A stretch of DNA of 64,000 bases, from NCBI GenBank assembly GCA_019359715.1, contig JAHHGS010000076.1, positions 1 to 64,000 of the forward strand, written 5' to 3'. Numbering within the stretch: the first letter of the stretch is position 1; each line of letters opens with the position of its first letter. The stretch is from Aphanocapsa sp. GSE-SYN-MK-11-07L. GTDB lineage: Bacteria; Cyanobacteriota; Cyanobacteriia; Thermosynechococcales; Thermosynechococcaceae. A model generated the notes under the pieces. The model was not told the DNA's origin. It searched no databases and saw only the letters and a program-made list of their open reading frames with translations. The position numbers were made by a program, and so were the translations under genes. Of the stretch, positions 43,077-53,283 are shown piece after piece.

Positions 43077-43934
43077 ATGTCTACACCTCCAATCCAGTGG
43101 TATCCAGGACACATTGCTAAGGCAGAAAAAGCGCTGCTAGAGCAGTTAAAGCGGGTTGATGTTGTCTTAGAAGTGCGGGATGCTCGAATTCCCAGGGCCA
43201 GCCATCACCCCCAAATTCAGCACTGGATCGGGACAAAACCGAGAGTTCTGGTGCTGAACCGGGTTGATGCCATTTCTAGCTTGGCCCGGCAGCGGTGGCA
43301 AGAGCGCCTGCAAGCGGAAGGAGAAACTCCCTACTTCACCAATGCGCAAAAGGGGCAGGGAATCGCCACAGTGGCAGAATTTACCCAAAGTGCGGGCTGG
43401 CAGATTAATCAACGTCGCCGCGATCGCGGCATGCAGCCCCGCCCGGTCAGAGCGGTTGTGATTGGCTTTCCGAACGTCGGTAAGTCAGCTTTGATTAATC
43501 GGCTGCTCAATCGTCGCGTCGTCGAAAGCGCTCGCCGCCCTGGCGTAACGCGCCAGCTCCGCTGGGTGAGAATTTCCGACCAGCTCGATTTATTGGATGC
43601 CCCCGGCGTACTGCCGCCGCTCCTGACTGATCAGCAAGCCGCCCTCAAGCTGGCGATCTGTGACGATATTGGCGAAGCCGCCTACGACACGCAGCGAGTG
43701 GCCGCCGCCATGATTGACTTGCTCAAACAACTGGAGGGACAAGCGCCAGGCTTGCTGCCACCTCAACCCCTGACCGCCCGCTATCGCCTTGATCCTGGCC
43801 CATTTAGCGGCGAAGCTTACTTGGCTGAGTTAGCCGTCCAGCGCTATCAAGGCGATGTTGAGCGAGCGGCCCGCCAGTCTTTAAATGACTTTCGGAAAGG
43901 GCTACTGGGGGCGATCGCCCTAGAGCTACCCTAA
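43077..43934 (+). CDS. rbgA: Ribosome biogenesis GTPase YlqF/RbgA
   Basis: This 285-residue circularly permuted GTPase takes part in 50S subunit maturation. Its motif order is G4 LVLNRVDAI, then G1 VIGFPNVGKSALINRL, G2/G3 PGVTRQLRWV and LLDAPGVLPP, the permuted arrangement diagnostic for this family. I start it at ATG 43077 (MSTPPIQWYPGHIAKAEK), because WYPGHIAKA is the conserved family N-terminus; the frame extends 16 codons further upstream without conservation. Confidence 0.95.
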   Translation: MSTPPIQWYPGHIAKAEKALLEQLKRVDVVLEVRDARIPRASHHPQIQHWIGTKPRVLVLNRVDAISSLARQRWQERLQAEGETPYFTNAQKGQGIATVAEFTQSAGWQINQRRRDRGMQPRPVRAVVIGFPNVGKSALINRLLNRRVVESARRPGVTRQLRWVRISDQLDLLDAPGVLPPLLTDQQAALKLAICDDIGEAAYDTQRVAAAMIDLLKQLEGQAPGLLPPQPLTARYRLDPGPFSGEAYLAELAVQRYQGDVERAARQSLNDFRKGLLGAIALELP

Positions 43935-44054
43935 GACCTGGATCAAGAACTGAGTGTGATTGATGCATGGCGATCGCCATTGCTCCGAAAGCTAATCAAT
44001 CTGCTTGGTGATTGGGAAAGAAGTAGGCACTATCTCTGAAAAAACTAGCGGTAG

Positions 44055-44063
44055 TGATATAAT
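44055..44063 (+). promoter_or_regulatory. Extended -10 promoter upstream of dnaE
   Basis: TGATATAAT at 44055-44063 is a perfect extended -10 element (TGn plus TATAAT), 71 bp before the dnaE ATG. No good -35 hexamer is seen at the right distance, as is common for extended -10 promoters. Confidence 0.55.
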
Positions 44064-44133
44064 CCCGCTCAAGCCCCTGTTTTATGCTAGATATAGCGGT
44101 AGAGTTTCCAAGTCGTTCTTCAGCCCTCAGCTC

Positions 44134-47100
44134 ATGTCTTTTGTTGGTCTGCATATCCACAGTGACTACAGCCTGCTCGACGGGGCTAGCCAATTGCCGG
44201 AACTGATTGAGCGAGCGATGGCTTTAGACATGCCAGCGATCGCCCTCACCGATCATGGGGTGATGTATGGGGCGGTGGAACTGCTCAAAACCTGCCGGGG
44301 CAAAGAAATTAAGCCAATCATTGGCAATGAAATGTATGTGATCAACGGCGACATTGAAAAACAAGAGCGTCGTCCTCGCTACCATCAGGTTGTCTTGGCA
44401 AAAAATACGCAAGGCTACAAAAATCTGGTCAAACTAACCAGCATTTCTAACCTGAAGGGCGTTCAGGGCAAGGGGATTTTTTCCCGGCCCTGCATTAATA
44501 AAGAATTATTGACCCAGTACCACGAAGGGCTGATTGTCACCAGCGCTTGCCTGGGAGGCGAAATTCCGCAGGCAATTATCCAGGGCAAGCCAGAAATCGC
44601 CCGCCGAATTGCCCAGTGGTACAAAGACTTATTTGGGGATGATTTTTACTTAGAAATTCAAGACCACGGCTCGCAAGAAGACCGGGTGGTGAATGTCGAG
44701 ATTGTCCGGATTGTCAGGGAAATGGAGATTAAAATCATTGCTACTAATGATTCTCACTATATTTCCTGCTATGACGTAGAAGCCCACGATGCTCTGCTCT
44801 GCATTCAAACCGGCAAGCTGATCACCGAAGACAAACGGCTGCGCTACAGCGGCACCGAGTACCTAAAATCTGCCGAGGAAATGGCCCGCCTGTTCCGCGA
44901 TCACCTGACCGATGACGTAATTGCGGAGGCGATCGCCACCACCCTGGAAGTGGCGGGCAAAATTGAACCCTACGAGGTGTTTCGCGACCCGCAAAGCCCT
45001 AACTTTGACGTGCCGCCGGAATTCACCCCCGATACCTATCTGGAAGAAATCACCTGGCAGGGCTTACTCAAACGCCTCAACTGCCAAACTCGCCCCGAAA
45101 TTGAGGCTCAATATCCTGGCTACCGAGAACGGCTGGAGTACGAGCTAGCCATGCTCCAGCAGATGGGCTTTTCCACCTACTTTTTGGTCGTCTGGGACTA
45201 CATCAAATACGCCAGAGACAACGGGATTCCGGTTGGGCCAGGACGGGGTTCTGCCGCTGGCTCCCTGGTCGCCTATGCGCTGGGAATTACCAACATTGAC
45301 CCGGTGCACCACGGCTTGCTGTTTGAGCGCTTCCTGAACCCAGAACGCAAGTCAATGCCAGACGTTGACACCGACTTCTGCATTGAGCGGCGGGATGAGG
45401 TAATCAAATACGTCACCGAAAAATACGGCGAAGATCGGGTAGCCCAGATCATTACCTTCAACCGGATGACCTCAAAAGCGGTTCTAAAAGATGTGGCCCG
45501 GGTGCTGGATATTCCCTACGGCGAGAGCGATCGCATGGCCAAGCTGATCCCGATTTCCCGCGGTAAGCCGACCAAGCTAAAGGTGATGATTTCCGATCAG
45601 ACCCCTTGCCCTGAATTCAAAGAAAAATACGACAAAGACCCGAAAGTCCGCCACTGGCTTGATATGGCGATCCGGATTGAAGGCACCAACAAAACCTATG
45701 GCGTACATGCAGCCGGAGTTGTGATTGCTTCTGAACCCTTAGATCAAATTGTCCCGCTCCAGCGCAACAACGATGGGGCCGTGATTACCCAGTATTTCAT
45801 GGAAGACCTAGAATCCCTGGGTCTGTTGAAAATGGACTTTCTCGGCTTAAGAAACCTGACCATGATCGAAAAAACGATTGATTTGGTTAAGTCCAATCAA
45901 AACGTCAGTCTGGATGTCGATCGCTTGCCAGAGCTTGACCCGAAAACCTATCAGCTTCTGGCCAAAGGTGAACTGGAAGGAATCTTTCAATTAGAGTCTT
46001 CCGGGATGCGGCAGATTGTCAAGGAACTAAAGCCCTCTAACCTGGAGGATATTTCTTCCATTTTGGCCCTGTATCGACCTGGCCCATTGGATGCGGGGCT
46101 GATTCCCAAGTTCATTAACCGCAAGCACGGGCGAGAAGTGATTGACTACCCGCATGAAATTCTGAAACCAATCTTGAATGAGACCTACGGAATTATGGTC
46201 TATCAAGAACAAATCATGAAAATTGCTCAGGATATGGGCGGCTACTCCCTGGGGCAAGCCGACCTGCTGCGGCGGGCAATGGGTAAAAAGAAAGTAGCTG
46301 AAATGCAGAAGCACCAAGCCGCCTTTGTCGAAGGCGCAACGGGCAATGGGGTGAAAGCAAAAGTCGCCGAAGACCTGTTTGACCAAATGGTCATGTTTGC
46401 TGAGTATTGCTTTAATAAATCCCACTCCACAGCCTACGGGTATGTTACCTATCAGACTGCTTTTCTGAAAGCCAATTATCCGGTTGAATACATGGCAGCC
46501 CTGCTGACGGCCAACAGCGGCGACCAGGACAAGGTGCAAAAGTACATTGCTACCTGCATGACGATGGGAATTGAGGTCGAGCCGCCGGACATCAACCGCT
46601 CTGGGGTAGACTTTACTCCCACCAGGGAGAAGATTTTGTTTGGCTTGTCCGCTGTCCGCCATGTCGGGGAAGGGGCGATCGCCGATATCTTGAAGGCGCG
46701 TCAGGCGGGCGGGCCGTTTAAGTCCCTGGCCGACTTGTGCGATCGGATCGACCCCCGCACCGTCAACAAGCGGGCCTTAGAATCGCTGATTTACTCCGGC
46801 GGCTTTGATGCCCTAGAAGCCAACCGGAATCAACTGGTGCATGATCTGGAGCTAATTTTAGAGTGGTCGCAGTCGCGAGCCAAAGATCGGGCGATCGGGC
46901 AGGGCAACCTGTTTGATATGTTAGGCGGCAGCAGCCCGGTCGCAGAAGCCCCCGCCAGCTTCGAGTCAGCTCCCAAGGCCCCACCGATGCCAGACCTTGA
47001 TCCAACCGAAAAACTGCGCCTGGAAAAAGAACTGCTGGGGTTTTACATTTCTGACCATCCCCTGAAAGCGGTTCAGGAATCTTCCCGCGTGTTAGCACCG

Positions 47101-47637
47101 ATTAACTTGGCCAATCTGGAAGAGCAGCGAGATGACATGATGCTGAGCGCGATTGTGATGCTGAGTGAAGTAAAACCGATTGTAACTAAAAAGGGCGATA
47201 ACATGGCGATCGTTCAGCTTGAAGACCTGACCGGCAAGGCGGAAGCGGTGGTCTTCCCGAAAAGCTTCGAGCGGATTGGCACCTATATCCAGACCGATCG
47301 CCGCTTGATGATTTGGGGCAAGCTGGATCGCAAAGACGATCGGATGCAGTTCATTATTGAAGACGCTGAGCCAGTCGAAGAGGTGCGGATTGTGATGGTA
47401 GACCTGACTCCTGAAATGGCGACCAGCATTCACCAGCAGCATCAACTGCGCGAAATTTTGCAGCAGCAAACCCGCGAAGGCTCCAAAGTGCCGATCATTG
47501 CCAAAATCACCCAAAATGGCCAAACTCAATTCGTCCGGTTAGGGGCCCAATTTCGAGTCCAGGACGATCGCCAAACCGTGCAGGCATTGATTCGAGCCGG
47601 GTTTCAGGCCAAGTCTTCCGCGCTTCTAACTGCTTAG
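44134..47637 (+). CDS. dnaE: DNA polymerase III alpha subunit, contiguous (intein-free)
   Basis: This 1167-residue replicative polymerase has an N-terminal PHP domain ([19 protein letters not shown]), the polymerase core with the catalytic Asp pair in [15 protein letters not shown], a helix-hairpin-helix region and a C-terminal OB fold ([20 protein letters not shown]). I start it at ATG 44134, the conserved MSFVGLHIH; the ORF runs 43 codons further upstream. Many cyanobacteria split DnaE with a trans-splicing intein between FAEY and CFNKS; here [11 protein letters not shown] is continuous (junction 46407/46408). Full length, single gene. Confidence 0.97.
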   Translation: MSFVGLHIHSDYSLLDGASQLPELIERAMALDMPAIALTDHGVMYGAVELLKTCRGKEIKPIIGNEMYVINGDIEKQERRPRYHQVVLAKNTQGYKNLVKLTSISNLKGVQGKGIFSRPCINKELLTQYHEGLIVTSACLGGEIPQAIIQGKPEIARRIAQWYKDLFGDDFYLEIQDHGSQEDRVVNVEIVRIVREMEIKIIATNDSHYISCYDVEAHDALLCIQTGKLITEDKRLRYSGTEYLKSAEEMARLFRDHLTDDVIAEAIATTLEVAGKIEPYEVFRDPQSPNFDVPPEFTPDTYLEEITWQGLLKRLNCQTRPEIEAQYPGYRERLEYELAMLQQMGFSTYFLVVWDYIKYARDNGIPVGPGRGSAAGSLVAYALGITNIDPVHHGLLFERFLNPERKSMPDVDTDFCIERRDEVIKYVTEKYGEDRVAQIITFNRMTSKAVLKDVARVLDIPYGESDRMAKLIPISRGKPTKLKVMISDQTPCPEFKEKYDKDPKVRHWLDMAIRIEGTNKTYGVHAAGVVIASEPLDQIVPLQRNNDGAVITQYFMEDLESLGLLKMDFLGLRNLTMIEKTIDLVKSNQNVSLDVDRLPELDPKTYQLLAKGELEGIFQLESSGMRQIVKELKPSNLEDISSILALYRPGPLDAGLIPKFINRKHGREVIDYPHEILKPILNETYGIMVYQEQIMKIAQDMGGYSLGQADLLRRAMGKKKVAEMQKHQAAFVEGATGNGVKAKVAEDLFDQMVMFAEYCFNKSHSTAYGYVTYQTAFLKANYPVEYMAALLTANSGDQDKVQKYIATCMTMGIEVEPPDINRSGVDFTPTREKILFGLSAVRHVGEGAIADILKARQAGGPFKSLADLCDRIDPRTVNKRALESLIYSGGFDALEANRNQLVHDLELILEWSQSRAKDRAIGQGNLFDMLGGSSPVAEAPASFESAPKAPPMPDLDPTEKLRLEKELLGFYISDHPLKAVQESSRVLAPINLANLEEQRDDMMLSAIVMLSEVKPIVTKKGDNMAIVQLEDLTGKAEAVVFPKSFERIGTYIQTDRRLMIWGKLDRKDDRMQFIIEDAEPVEEVRIVMVDLTPEMATSIHQQHQLREILQQQTREGSKVPIIAKITQNGQTQFVRLGAQFRVQDDRQTVQALIRAGFQAKSSALLTA

Positions 47638-47698
47638 GACTTTTAAAATCAGCAAGAAAAATCCCTTTGATCGGACAAAACTAAAACAAATCAAAACT

Positions 47699-48250
47699 AT
47701 GAAACTTAAGACTATTTTTCTAGGCACATTTGTCGGCCTTTCCCTTCTTGCGATTAACCCTGTAAAAGCTGAAATACCTGGTGACATCCGATTATTCTCT
47801 CAAGTCCAGACCACAAAGATTTTCAATCCTCAAACTCCAGAAGAATTAATCCAAAAAATTTATCAGGTTCATCAACCGTGGGCAAATCAGGAAATCGACT
47901 TAGAGCAGGAGTCAGTTCTGTCACAATATTTCGACGAGGAGTTGACTCGTCTAATCATTAAGGACAACGAATGCGAAAAGAAGTCTCGTAGCATTTGTAA
48001 TTTAGACTTTGATCCGTTTGTAGAGGCCCAAAACTACGATAAGAAAGTTGGATACTCGAATCTTAAACTCCGGAGACTAAAGTCTGAACCCGATGCTGTG
48101 ATTGAAGTAGCGTTTGAAAATATAGAGCCAAGAAAAATTGTATATCAGGCCAGAATGACAGAAGCAGGCTGGCGAATTAGTGACATTGTCTATCAAGATG
48201 GTCAGTTTTCCCTCAAATCCCTGCTTTCTCAACCGATACCACTTAGGTAG
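47699..48250 (+). CDS. Secreted DUF3828-like hypothetical protein
   Basis: This 183-residue protein has an N-terminal signal peptide (MKLKTIFLGTFVGLSLLAIN, cleavage near VKA-E). The mature part has PEELIQKIYQVHQPW, YFDEELTRLIIKDN, LDFDPFVEAQNYD and a beta strand VEVAFEN-type ending; this matches the general pattern of DUF3828 (NTF2-like) proteins. Function unknown. The coding style is AT-richer than its neighbours and no HIP1 octamer occurs across this and the next gene. Confidence 0.7.
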   Translation: MKLKTIFLGTFVGLSLLAINPVKAEIPGDIRLFSQVQTTKIFNPQTPEELIQKIYQVHQPWANQEIDLEQESVLSQYFDEELTRLIIKDNECEKKSRSICNLDFDPFVEAQNYDKKVGYSNLKLRRLKSEPDAVIEVAFENIEPRKIVYQARMTEAGWRISDIVYQDGQFSLKSLLSQPIPLR

Positions 48251-48423
48251 TTGCTCGTACTTGCATAAGACGATTGAGTGATGACTTTTCCCCTTTATTG
48301 GACAAATTTAGCGAACATTTGCAGCGAAACGGCTCATCGCACGATGTTTGCGCTTAACCGCATCGCCATCCGCTCAAATGCAAGCCGTTATTTTGCAACG
48401 CGTTATTTTCCACAAAGATTCAC

Positions 48424-49194
48424 ATGAAACGATTCGTAAAGGCCGCCGCAAAATCGCTTGGGTTTGAAATTCATCGAATTAGCCCAAACGCAACTAACGT
48501 CACAGATCCGTATGCCGTCATGCGGCGTCTGATCGACAATCCTCAACCCATCATCTTCGATGTAGGAGCGAATGTAGGCCGCACCGCGAAACGATTTCGA
48601 TCGCTTTTTCCAGAGGCGAACATCTTTTGCTTTGAACCCTTCCCATCATCATTTGAACGCCTATCCTCAGCTTTCACCAACGACCCAGCGATCGAATGCC
48701 ATCAATTAGCACTTGCTGACGTACCTGGGATCTCAAGATTGACCGTTAATCAAAGCTCTGCAACGAACTCTCTTTTAACCAGTGATGCTCGTGCTGCAAA
48801 CTATTGGGGGCCGAATCTGCTCGACACGCAAGCTGAAATTGAGGTAAAAACGGAGACTGTTGACCGGTTCTGCGAACGCAAGGGACTCAAGCATCTCGAC
48901 ATCCTGAAACTCGACGTTCAAGGTGCTGAGTTCTCCGTTCTTGAAGGTGCCCGCGAATTGCTTCAGAACCAGTGTATTGACCTGATCTACATGGAAATGA
49001 TCACAGCGCCAACCTACGTTGGACAGCGCAAGCTGCATGAATACTTAGGACTATTTGATACTTGGAAATACGAGGTATTCGACTTCTATAACCTATGCCG
49101 TAAAGATGCTCGCTTAATTCAGACTGATAACATCATGATCAGTTCAAGGTTTCTAAGTCGCTACGAACAGTCTGGTGCAGCAAATGCAACCTAA
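48424..49194 (+). CDS. FkbM-family SAM-dependent methyltransferase
   Basis: This 256-residue protein has the FkbM core: PIIFDVGANVGRTAKRF (SAM motif I), IFCFEPFPSSFERL, HLDILKLDVQGAEFSVLEGA and LIYMEMITAPTYVGQ. FkbM enzymes O-methylate sugars or polyketides, and often sit in glycan loci. It stands alone here. AT-rich and without HIP1 like its left neighbour, so it may have been acquired. The 173-bp gap upstream holds no clear promoter. Confidence 0.88.
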   Translation: MKRFVKAAAKSLGFEIHRISPNATNVTDPYAVMRRLIDNPQPIIFDVGANVGRTAKRFRSLFPEANIFCFEPFPSSFERLSSAFTNDPAIECHQLALADVPGISRLTVNQSSATNSLLTSDARAANYWGPNLLDTQAEIEVKTETVDRFCERKGLKHLDILKLDVQGAEFSVLEGARELLQNQCIDLIYMEMITAPTYVGQRKLHEYLGLFDTWKYEVFDFYNLCRKDARLIQTDNIMISSRFLSRYEQSGAANAT

Positions 49195-49291
49195 CCCCTA
49201 CCCCCAAATAACGGTGAGATTTAAATCAATCGATGAGAAATTGCTTCAGTTCTTGAGTTAATCTGGGCAGAAACATTCAGAAACTACAGCA

Positions 49292-50353
49292 ATGACCCTT
49301 CCTACTCACGTCTATCCGGTGGTTTGGCAAGACGACCACGTGCGCTTGATTGATCAAACTCGGCTCCCGGCTGAATATTCCATCGTTGAAATTCATCGCT
49401 GCGAGGATATGGCAGTGGCGATTCAAACCATGATTGTGCGGGGGGCACCGGCGATCGGGGTGGCGGCAGGCTTCGGCATGTATTTGGGGGCAAGGGAAAG
49501 CCAGGCTGGCGATCGGGCTGCTTTTTTAAGCGATTTGGAAACGGTGGCTGAGACGCTCCGGGCGACGCGCCCAACCGCGGTCAATCTATTTTGGGCGATT
49601 GGCAGAATGCTCAAAACAGCCTACGAAACCACAGGTTCACTGACTGACACAAAACAGGTGCTGCTAGAAACGGCGCAGGCGATCGCCGCTGAAGACTTGC
49701 AAACCTGCTTGGCTATTGGTGTGCACGGGCTGCAAGCGTTGCCAGCTAGCCCAACCAAACTGCGGATTCTGACCCACTGCAATGCGGGGGCGCTGGCCAC
49801 CGCTGGTTACGGCACAGCCCTGGGTGTCATTCGCTCGGCTTGGGGGAGCGATCGGCTAGAGCGGGTTTACGCTGATGAAACTCGTCCGCGCCTGCAAGGA
49901 GCCAAGCTCACCGCTTGGGAGTGCGTTCAGGAAGAGATTCCCGTCACCCTGATTACAGACAGCATGGCAGCCCACTGTATGCAACAGGGCATGATTGACG
50001 TGGTTGTGGTTGGAGCAGACCGGATTGCTGCCAATGGCGATACGGCCAACAAAATTGGCACCTACAGTCTGGCGCTGTGCGCCAAAGCCCATCATATTCC
50101 GTTCTTTGTCGCGGCTCCTTTATCGACGATTGACTGGCAATTAAGCAATGGGTCTGGGATTCCAATTGAGCAACGTGACCCGATCGAAGTCTACCAAGTT
50201 GGCAATACCCGCCTCTGTCCGCTAGGAGTTGAGTTCTACAACCCTGCCTTTGATGTCACCCCTGCCGATTTGATTGCTGGCATTATCACCGAACATGGCG
50301 TTTTTGCCCCTAACCAGTTGCAGGTTAGCTTGAGTAAGCTGGAAGCTGGCTAA
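49292..50353 (+). CDS. mtnA: S-methyl-5-thioribose-1-phosphate isomerase
   Basis: This 353-residue methionine-salvage enzyme isomerises MTR-1-P to MTRu-1-P. Signatures are [17 protein letters not shown], the catalytic Cys in [19 protein letters not shown] and the catalytic Asp in [19 protein letters not shown]. Length and order fit the aIF2B-like MtnA family. No other met-salvage gene is adjacent. Confidence 0.95.
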   Translation: MTLPTHVYPVVWQDDHVRLIDQTRLPAEYSIVEIHRCEDMAVAIQTMIVRGAPAIGVAAGFGMYLGARESQAGDRAAFLSDLETVAETLRATRPTAVNLFWAIGRMLKTAYETTGSLTDTKQVLLETAQAIAAEDLQTCLAIGVHGLQALPASPTKLRILTHCNAGALATAGYGTALGVIRSAWGSDRLERVYADETRPRLQGAKLTAWECVQEEIPVTLITDSMAAHCMQQGMIDVVVVGADRIAANGDTANKIGTYSLALCAKAHHIPFFVAAPLSTIDWQLSNGSGIPIEQRDPIEVYQVGNTRLCPLGVEFYNPAFDVTPADLIAGIITEHGVFAPNQLQVSLSKLEAG

Positions 50354-50416
50354 GTGGCTCAGCCGGAAGCAACATTTAGTTTGATCCTGAAGGGTTCATC
50401 CCGTCCAGATTCAGGG

Positions 50417-50434
50417 TTTTTGACTAGTCAAAAA
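50417..50434. repeat. 18-bp perfect palindrome in the mtnA-regulator gap
   Basis: TTTTTGACTAGTCAAAAA is perfectly self-complementary. Its core TGACTAGTCA also occurs at 41010-41019 in another intergenic gap, and both places have CCCACCGCTTAGA within about 70 bp (50451-50463 and 40947-40959). It may be a regulator site or a terminator; function is unknown. Confidence 0.4.
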
Positions 50435-50571
50435 AAATTGGTTGATAGCGCCCACCGCTTAGATCGATTAGGATTATTTTTTAAGACCCGGCAAGGATTT
50501 TAAAGAATAATCTGTCCTAACCTTTGTAGCGATCGCGATCTCAAATAGCCACCGTATATTGATCAATTTTT

Positions 50572-51852
50572 ATGCCCAAAATATTAGTTGTAGAAGACGA
50601 GCGAGTTGTCGCTTGGGATGTTCAAGAAGCTTTAGAAAAAACAGGCTATCAAGTTGTAGCAACCGTCGCTTCAGCCGCTGCTGCCTTAGCCGCCGTGCGG
50701 GAGCACCAGCCTGATTTGGTGTTAATGGATATTCGCCTGGCCGGAAAACAAGACGGCGTCACCGCAGCCGAGAATATTTACCAGCGCTTCGGAACGCCAA
50801 TTATTTTTCTGACCGCCCATGCCGATCAAGAAACTTTGACTCGCGCCACAGCCGCTAGCCCATTTGGCTATTTGGTCAAACCCTTCCAGGCTGAACAGAT
50901 CCATACGGCGATTCAAGTTGCTTTACAGCGATATCGGCTCGAACAGGAGACTAAAACTGCCAAAGATCAAGTCACAGACACCCTGAGAAGCTTAGGTGAA
51001 GCCACGATCGCCATTGACTTGGCAGGGCGGATCACGTTTATGAACCCGGTGGCTGAAACGTTGACGGGCTGGCAACAAGCAGATGCGATTGGCCAATCGG
51101 TGGATCAAGTTTTGAGCCTGCTGGATGGAGAAACCTTAGCCTCCGTAGACTATTCCTTGGTGGGAGCATTAGAGCAGAATGCCCTAGTCAAATTACCTGA
51201 AAATTGCCTCCTGCTCGACAAAAATGGGATTGCTCGCTACATCGGTGATACCGCTACTCCGATCACCAATCAAGCTGGGGAAGTCACCGGCAGCGTGATG
51301 GTATTTCAAGACATTAGCGATCGCAAGCGAGTTGAAGACGAACTGAGCCGCAATGCTTTCTATGATGGCTTGACCGGACTCCCGAATCGATCGCTGTTTT
51401 TAGACCGCCTCAACCAGTCCCTGAAATTTTATAAGCAGCGGGGGATTGGCGTCTTTGCCGTCGTCTACCTTGATTTAGACGAGTTTAAGGAAATTAATGC
51501 TTCCCTAGGGCATTTACTCGGCGATCGCTTGCTGGTCGAAGTGGGTCAACGCTTCACAAGCAGTTTGCGCTCTTGTGATACTATCGCTCGCTTGGGGAGC
51601 AATCAGTTTGCCGTCCTGCTGCAAAACATTCGAGATTTGAGCGAAGCCGAACTGTGTACCCAGCGTCTGCAAGCGCAGTTGATTGAATCTTTTGTCCTAG
51701 ATGAACAAACAATTCAAGTCACAGCTAGCATTGGGATTGCTTTGGGGCAACGAGGCTACAAACGTAGCGAAGAAGTGCTGCGGGATGCTGATGCCATGAT
51801 GTACCAAGCGAAGCAAGCAGGCGGCAACTGCTATCGAACTGTGGCAACTTAG
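50572..51852 (+). CDS. Response regulator with PAS and degenerate GGDEF domain
   Basis: This 426-residue protein has a receiver domain (residues ~3-120, phospho-acceptor Asp in DLVLMDIRL, Lys in YLVKPFQ), a PAS domain (~135-250, GEATIAIDLAGRITFMNPVA, VFQDISDRKRVEDEL) and a GGDEF-type domain (~255-425, DGLTGLPNRSLFLDRL; YLDLDEFKEINASLGH). The active-site loop that should read GG(D/E)EF is GSNQF (in ARLGSNQFAVLL), so c-di-GMP synthesis is unlikely; it may bind GTP or serve as a regulatory module. No partner kinase is adjacent. Confidence 0.9.
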   Translation: MPKILVVEDERVVAWDVQEALEKTGYQVVATVASAAAALAAVREHQPDLVLMDIRLAGKQDGVTAAENIYQRFGTPIIFLTAHADQETLTRATAASPFGYLVKPFQAEQIHTAIQVALQRYRLEQETKTAKDQVTDTLRSLGEATIAIDLAGRITFMNPVAETLTGWQQADAIGQSVDQVLSLLDGETLASVDYSLVGALEQNALVKLPENCLLLDKNGIARYIGDTATPITNQAGEVTGSVMVFQDISDRKRVEDELSRNAFYDGLTGLPNRSLFLDRLNQSLKFYKQRGIGVFAVVYLDLDEFKEINASLGHLLGDRLLVEVGQRFTSSLRSCDTIARLGSNQFAVLLQNIRDLSEAELCTQRLQAQLIESFVLDEQTIQVTASIGIALGQRGYKRSEEVLRDADAMMYQAKQAGGNCYRTVAT

Positions 51853-51918
51853 CCAGACCCGTCCCAGCGAGTGCGTTAAAATCGAGTCGAACTTGCAATT
51901 ACGCCACTACCGCGCCGC

Positions 51919-51950
51919 TAGCCCCCTTTTTAAGGGGGTTGGGGGATCAA
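51919..51950. repeat. Cyanobacterial CCCCCTT...AAGGGGG dispersed repeat
   Basis: CCCCCTT (51922-51928) and AAGGGGG (51932-51938) form a 7-bp stem with a TTT loop, followed by TTGGGGGATC. This motif is very abundant in intergenic regions of many cyanobacteria (from general knowledge) and is likely a relic of a small repeat family or a terminator-like element. Here it separates the regulator gene from prfB. Confidence 0.6.
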
Positions 51951-52028
51951 GCCCCAAGCTAACAGGCAGACAAAACCTGATCCATGTCAGAAATCTCAGC
52001 CATATCCCATTCGAGTCAGAACTGCCAA

Positions 52029-53160
52029 ATGATTGAAACCTTAGACCTGAAACGAGAAATTGACCTGTTGTCTGAGCGCCTGGGTAAAACTCAGGACTAT
52101 CTTTGACCTGCCTGCCCTGCAAGCCAAAATTGACGATTTAGAGCAACTGGCGGCTCAGCCTGGTTTTTGGGATGATCAAACCACGGCTCAAAAGCATCTC
52201 CAGGAACTGAATGATCTGAAATCTCATTTAGAGCAATTTGAGCGCTGGCAAACCACGATCGCCGATGCCTCAACCGCACTAGAACTGCTAGAACTAGAAT
52301 CGGATCATGGACTCCTGCAAGAAGCCGTCTCCAATCTGGAGCAGCTTGATCAGCAGCTTGACCAGTGGGAATTGCAGCAATTATTGGCTGGCGAGTACGA
52401 TAAACTGGGAGCCGTATTGACAATTAACGCCGGGGCCGGCGGCACCGATGCCCAAGACTGGGCCGAAATGCTGCTGCGAATGTACACCCGTTGGGGTGAG
52501 CAACACGGCTATAAAGTCCATCTGGCTGAAATTTCAGAGGGAGATGAGGCAGGGCTGAAATCTGCCACCTTGGAAATCGAAGGGCGCTATGCCTATGGCT
52601 ATCTGCGATCGGAAAAAGGCACCCATCGCTTAGTGCGAATTTCGCCCTTTAACGCCAACGACAAGCGCCAAACCAGCTTTGCTGGGGTTGAGGTGATGCC
52701 GCAAATTGATCACAGTGTTGAACTAGACATTCCCGACAAAGATTTAGAGATCACCACGACTAGGGCCGGCGGCAAGGGCGGCCAGAACGTCAATAAAGTT
52801 GAGACAGCCGTGCGGATTGTCCATTTGCCCACTGGCGTGGCGGTGCGCTGTACCCAAGAGCGATCGCAGCTTCAGAACAAAGAAAAGGCAATGGCAATCT
52901 TAAAAGCCAAGCTGTTGATCATTGCCCAAGAGCAAAAGACAAAGGAAATTTCCGATATTCGGGGCGATATTGTCGAAGCCGCCTGGGGCAACCAAATTCG
53001 CAACTATGTTTTCCATCCTTATCAAATGGTGAAAGACCTCAGAACTAGCGTTGAAACAACCGCGATTACCGATGTGATGAATGGCGAGCTTGACCCGTTT
53101 ATTCAGGCTTATCTGCGGCAAGAGAACCAACTGGTCAGCCAAACTAATCAACTCCAGTGA
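52029..53160 (+). CDS. prfB: Peptide chain release factor 2, programmed +1 frameshift
   Basis: The coding sequence is 52029-52103 joined to 52105-53160, about 376 residues. The first 25 codons ([14 protein letters not shown]...) end at CTT, followed by an in-frame TGA at 52104-52106 in the context CAGGACTATCTTTGAC, the classic RF2 slip site. A +1 shift continues [15 protein letters not shown]. The rest shows [15 protein letters not shown] (the GGQ catalytic loop) and the SPF anticodon-like motif in [12 protein letters not shown]2 recognises UGA, so the level of RF2 controls its own translation. The longer frame starting at 52060 is not the real start. Confidence 0.95.
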
Positions 53161-53283
53161 TGGTCTCGAAAGCTTCTACACTCCCCAGACCAAGCAACTA
53201 GCGGCCGGGCCACCCGCAATCGCCAGCTCAGGCCAATACAATAGTAAATCAACTCCAGATCTCTAATTTTTTCAGTCATAAGG

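Noticed and set aside
44005-44133. 43-codon N-terminal extension of DnaE
   Set aside because: It spans the extended -10 promoter and is not conserved; MSFVGLHIH at 44134 is the family start.
46027-46662. 211-codon minus-strand open frame inside dnaE
   Set aside because: Long only because the dnaE codon use avoids stops in that frame; no recognisable motif.
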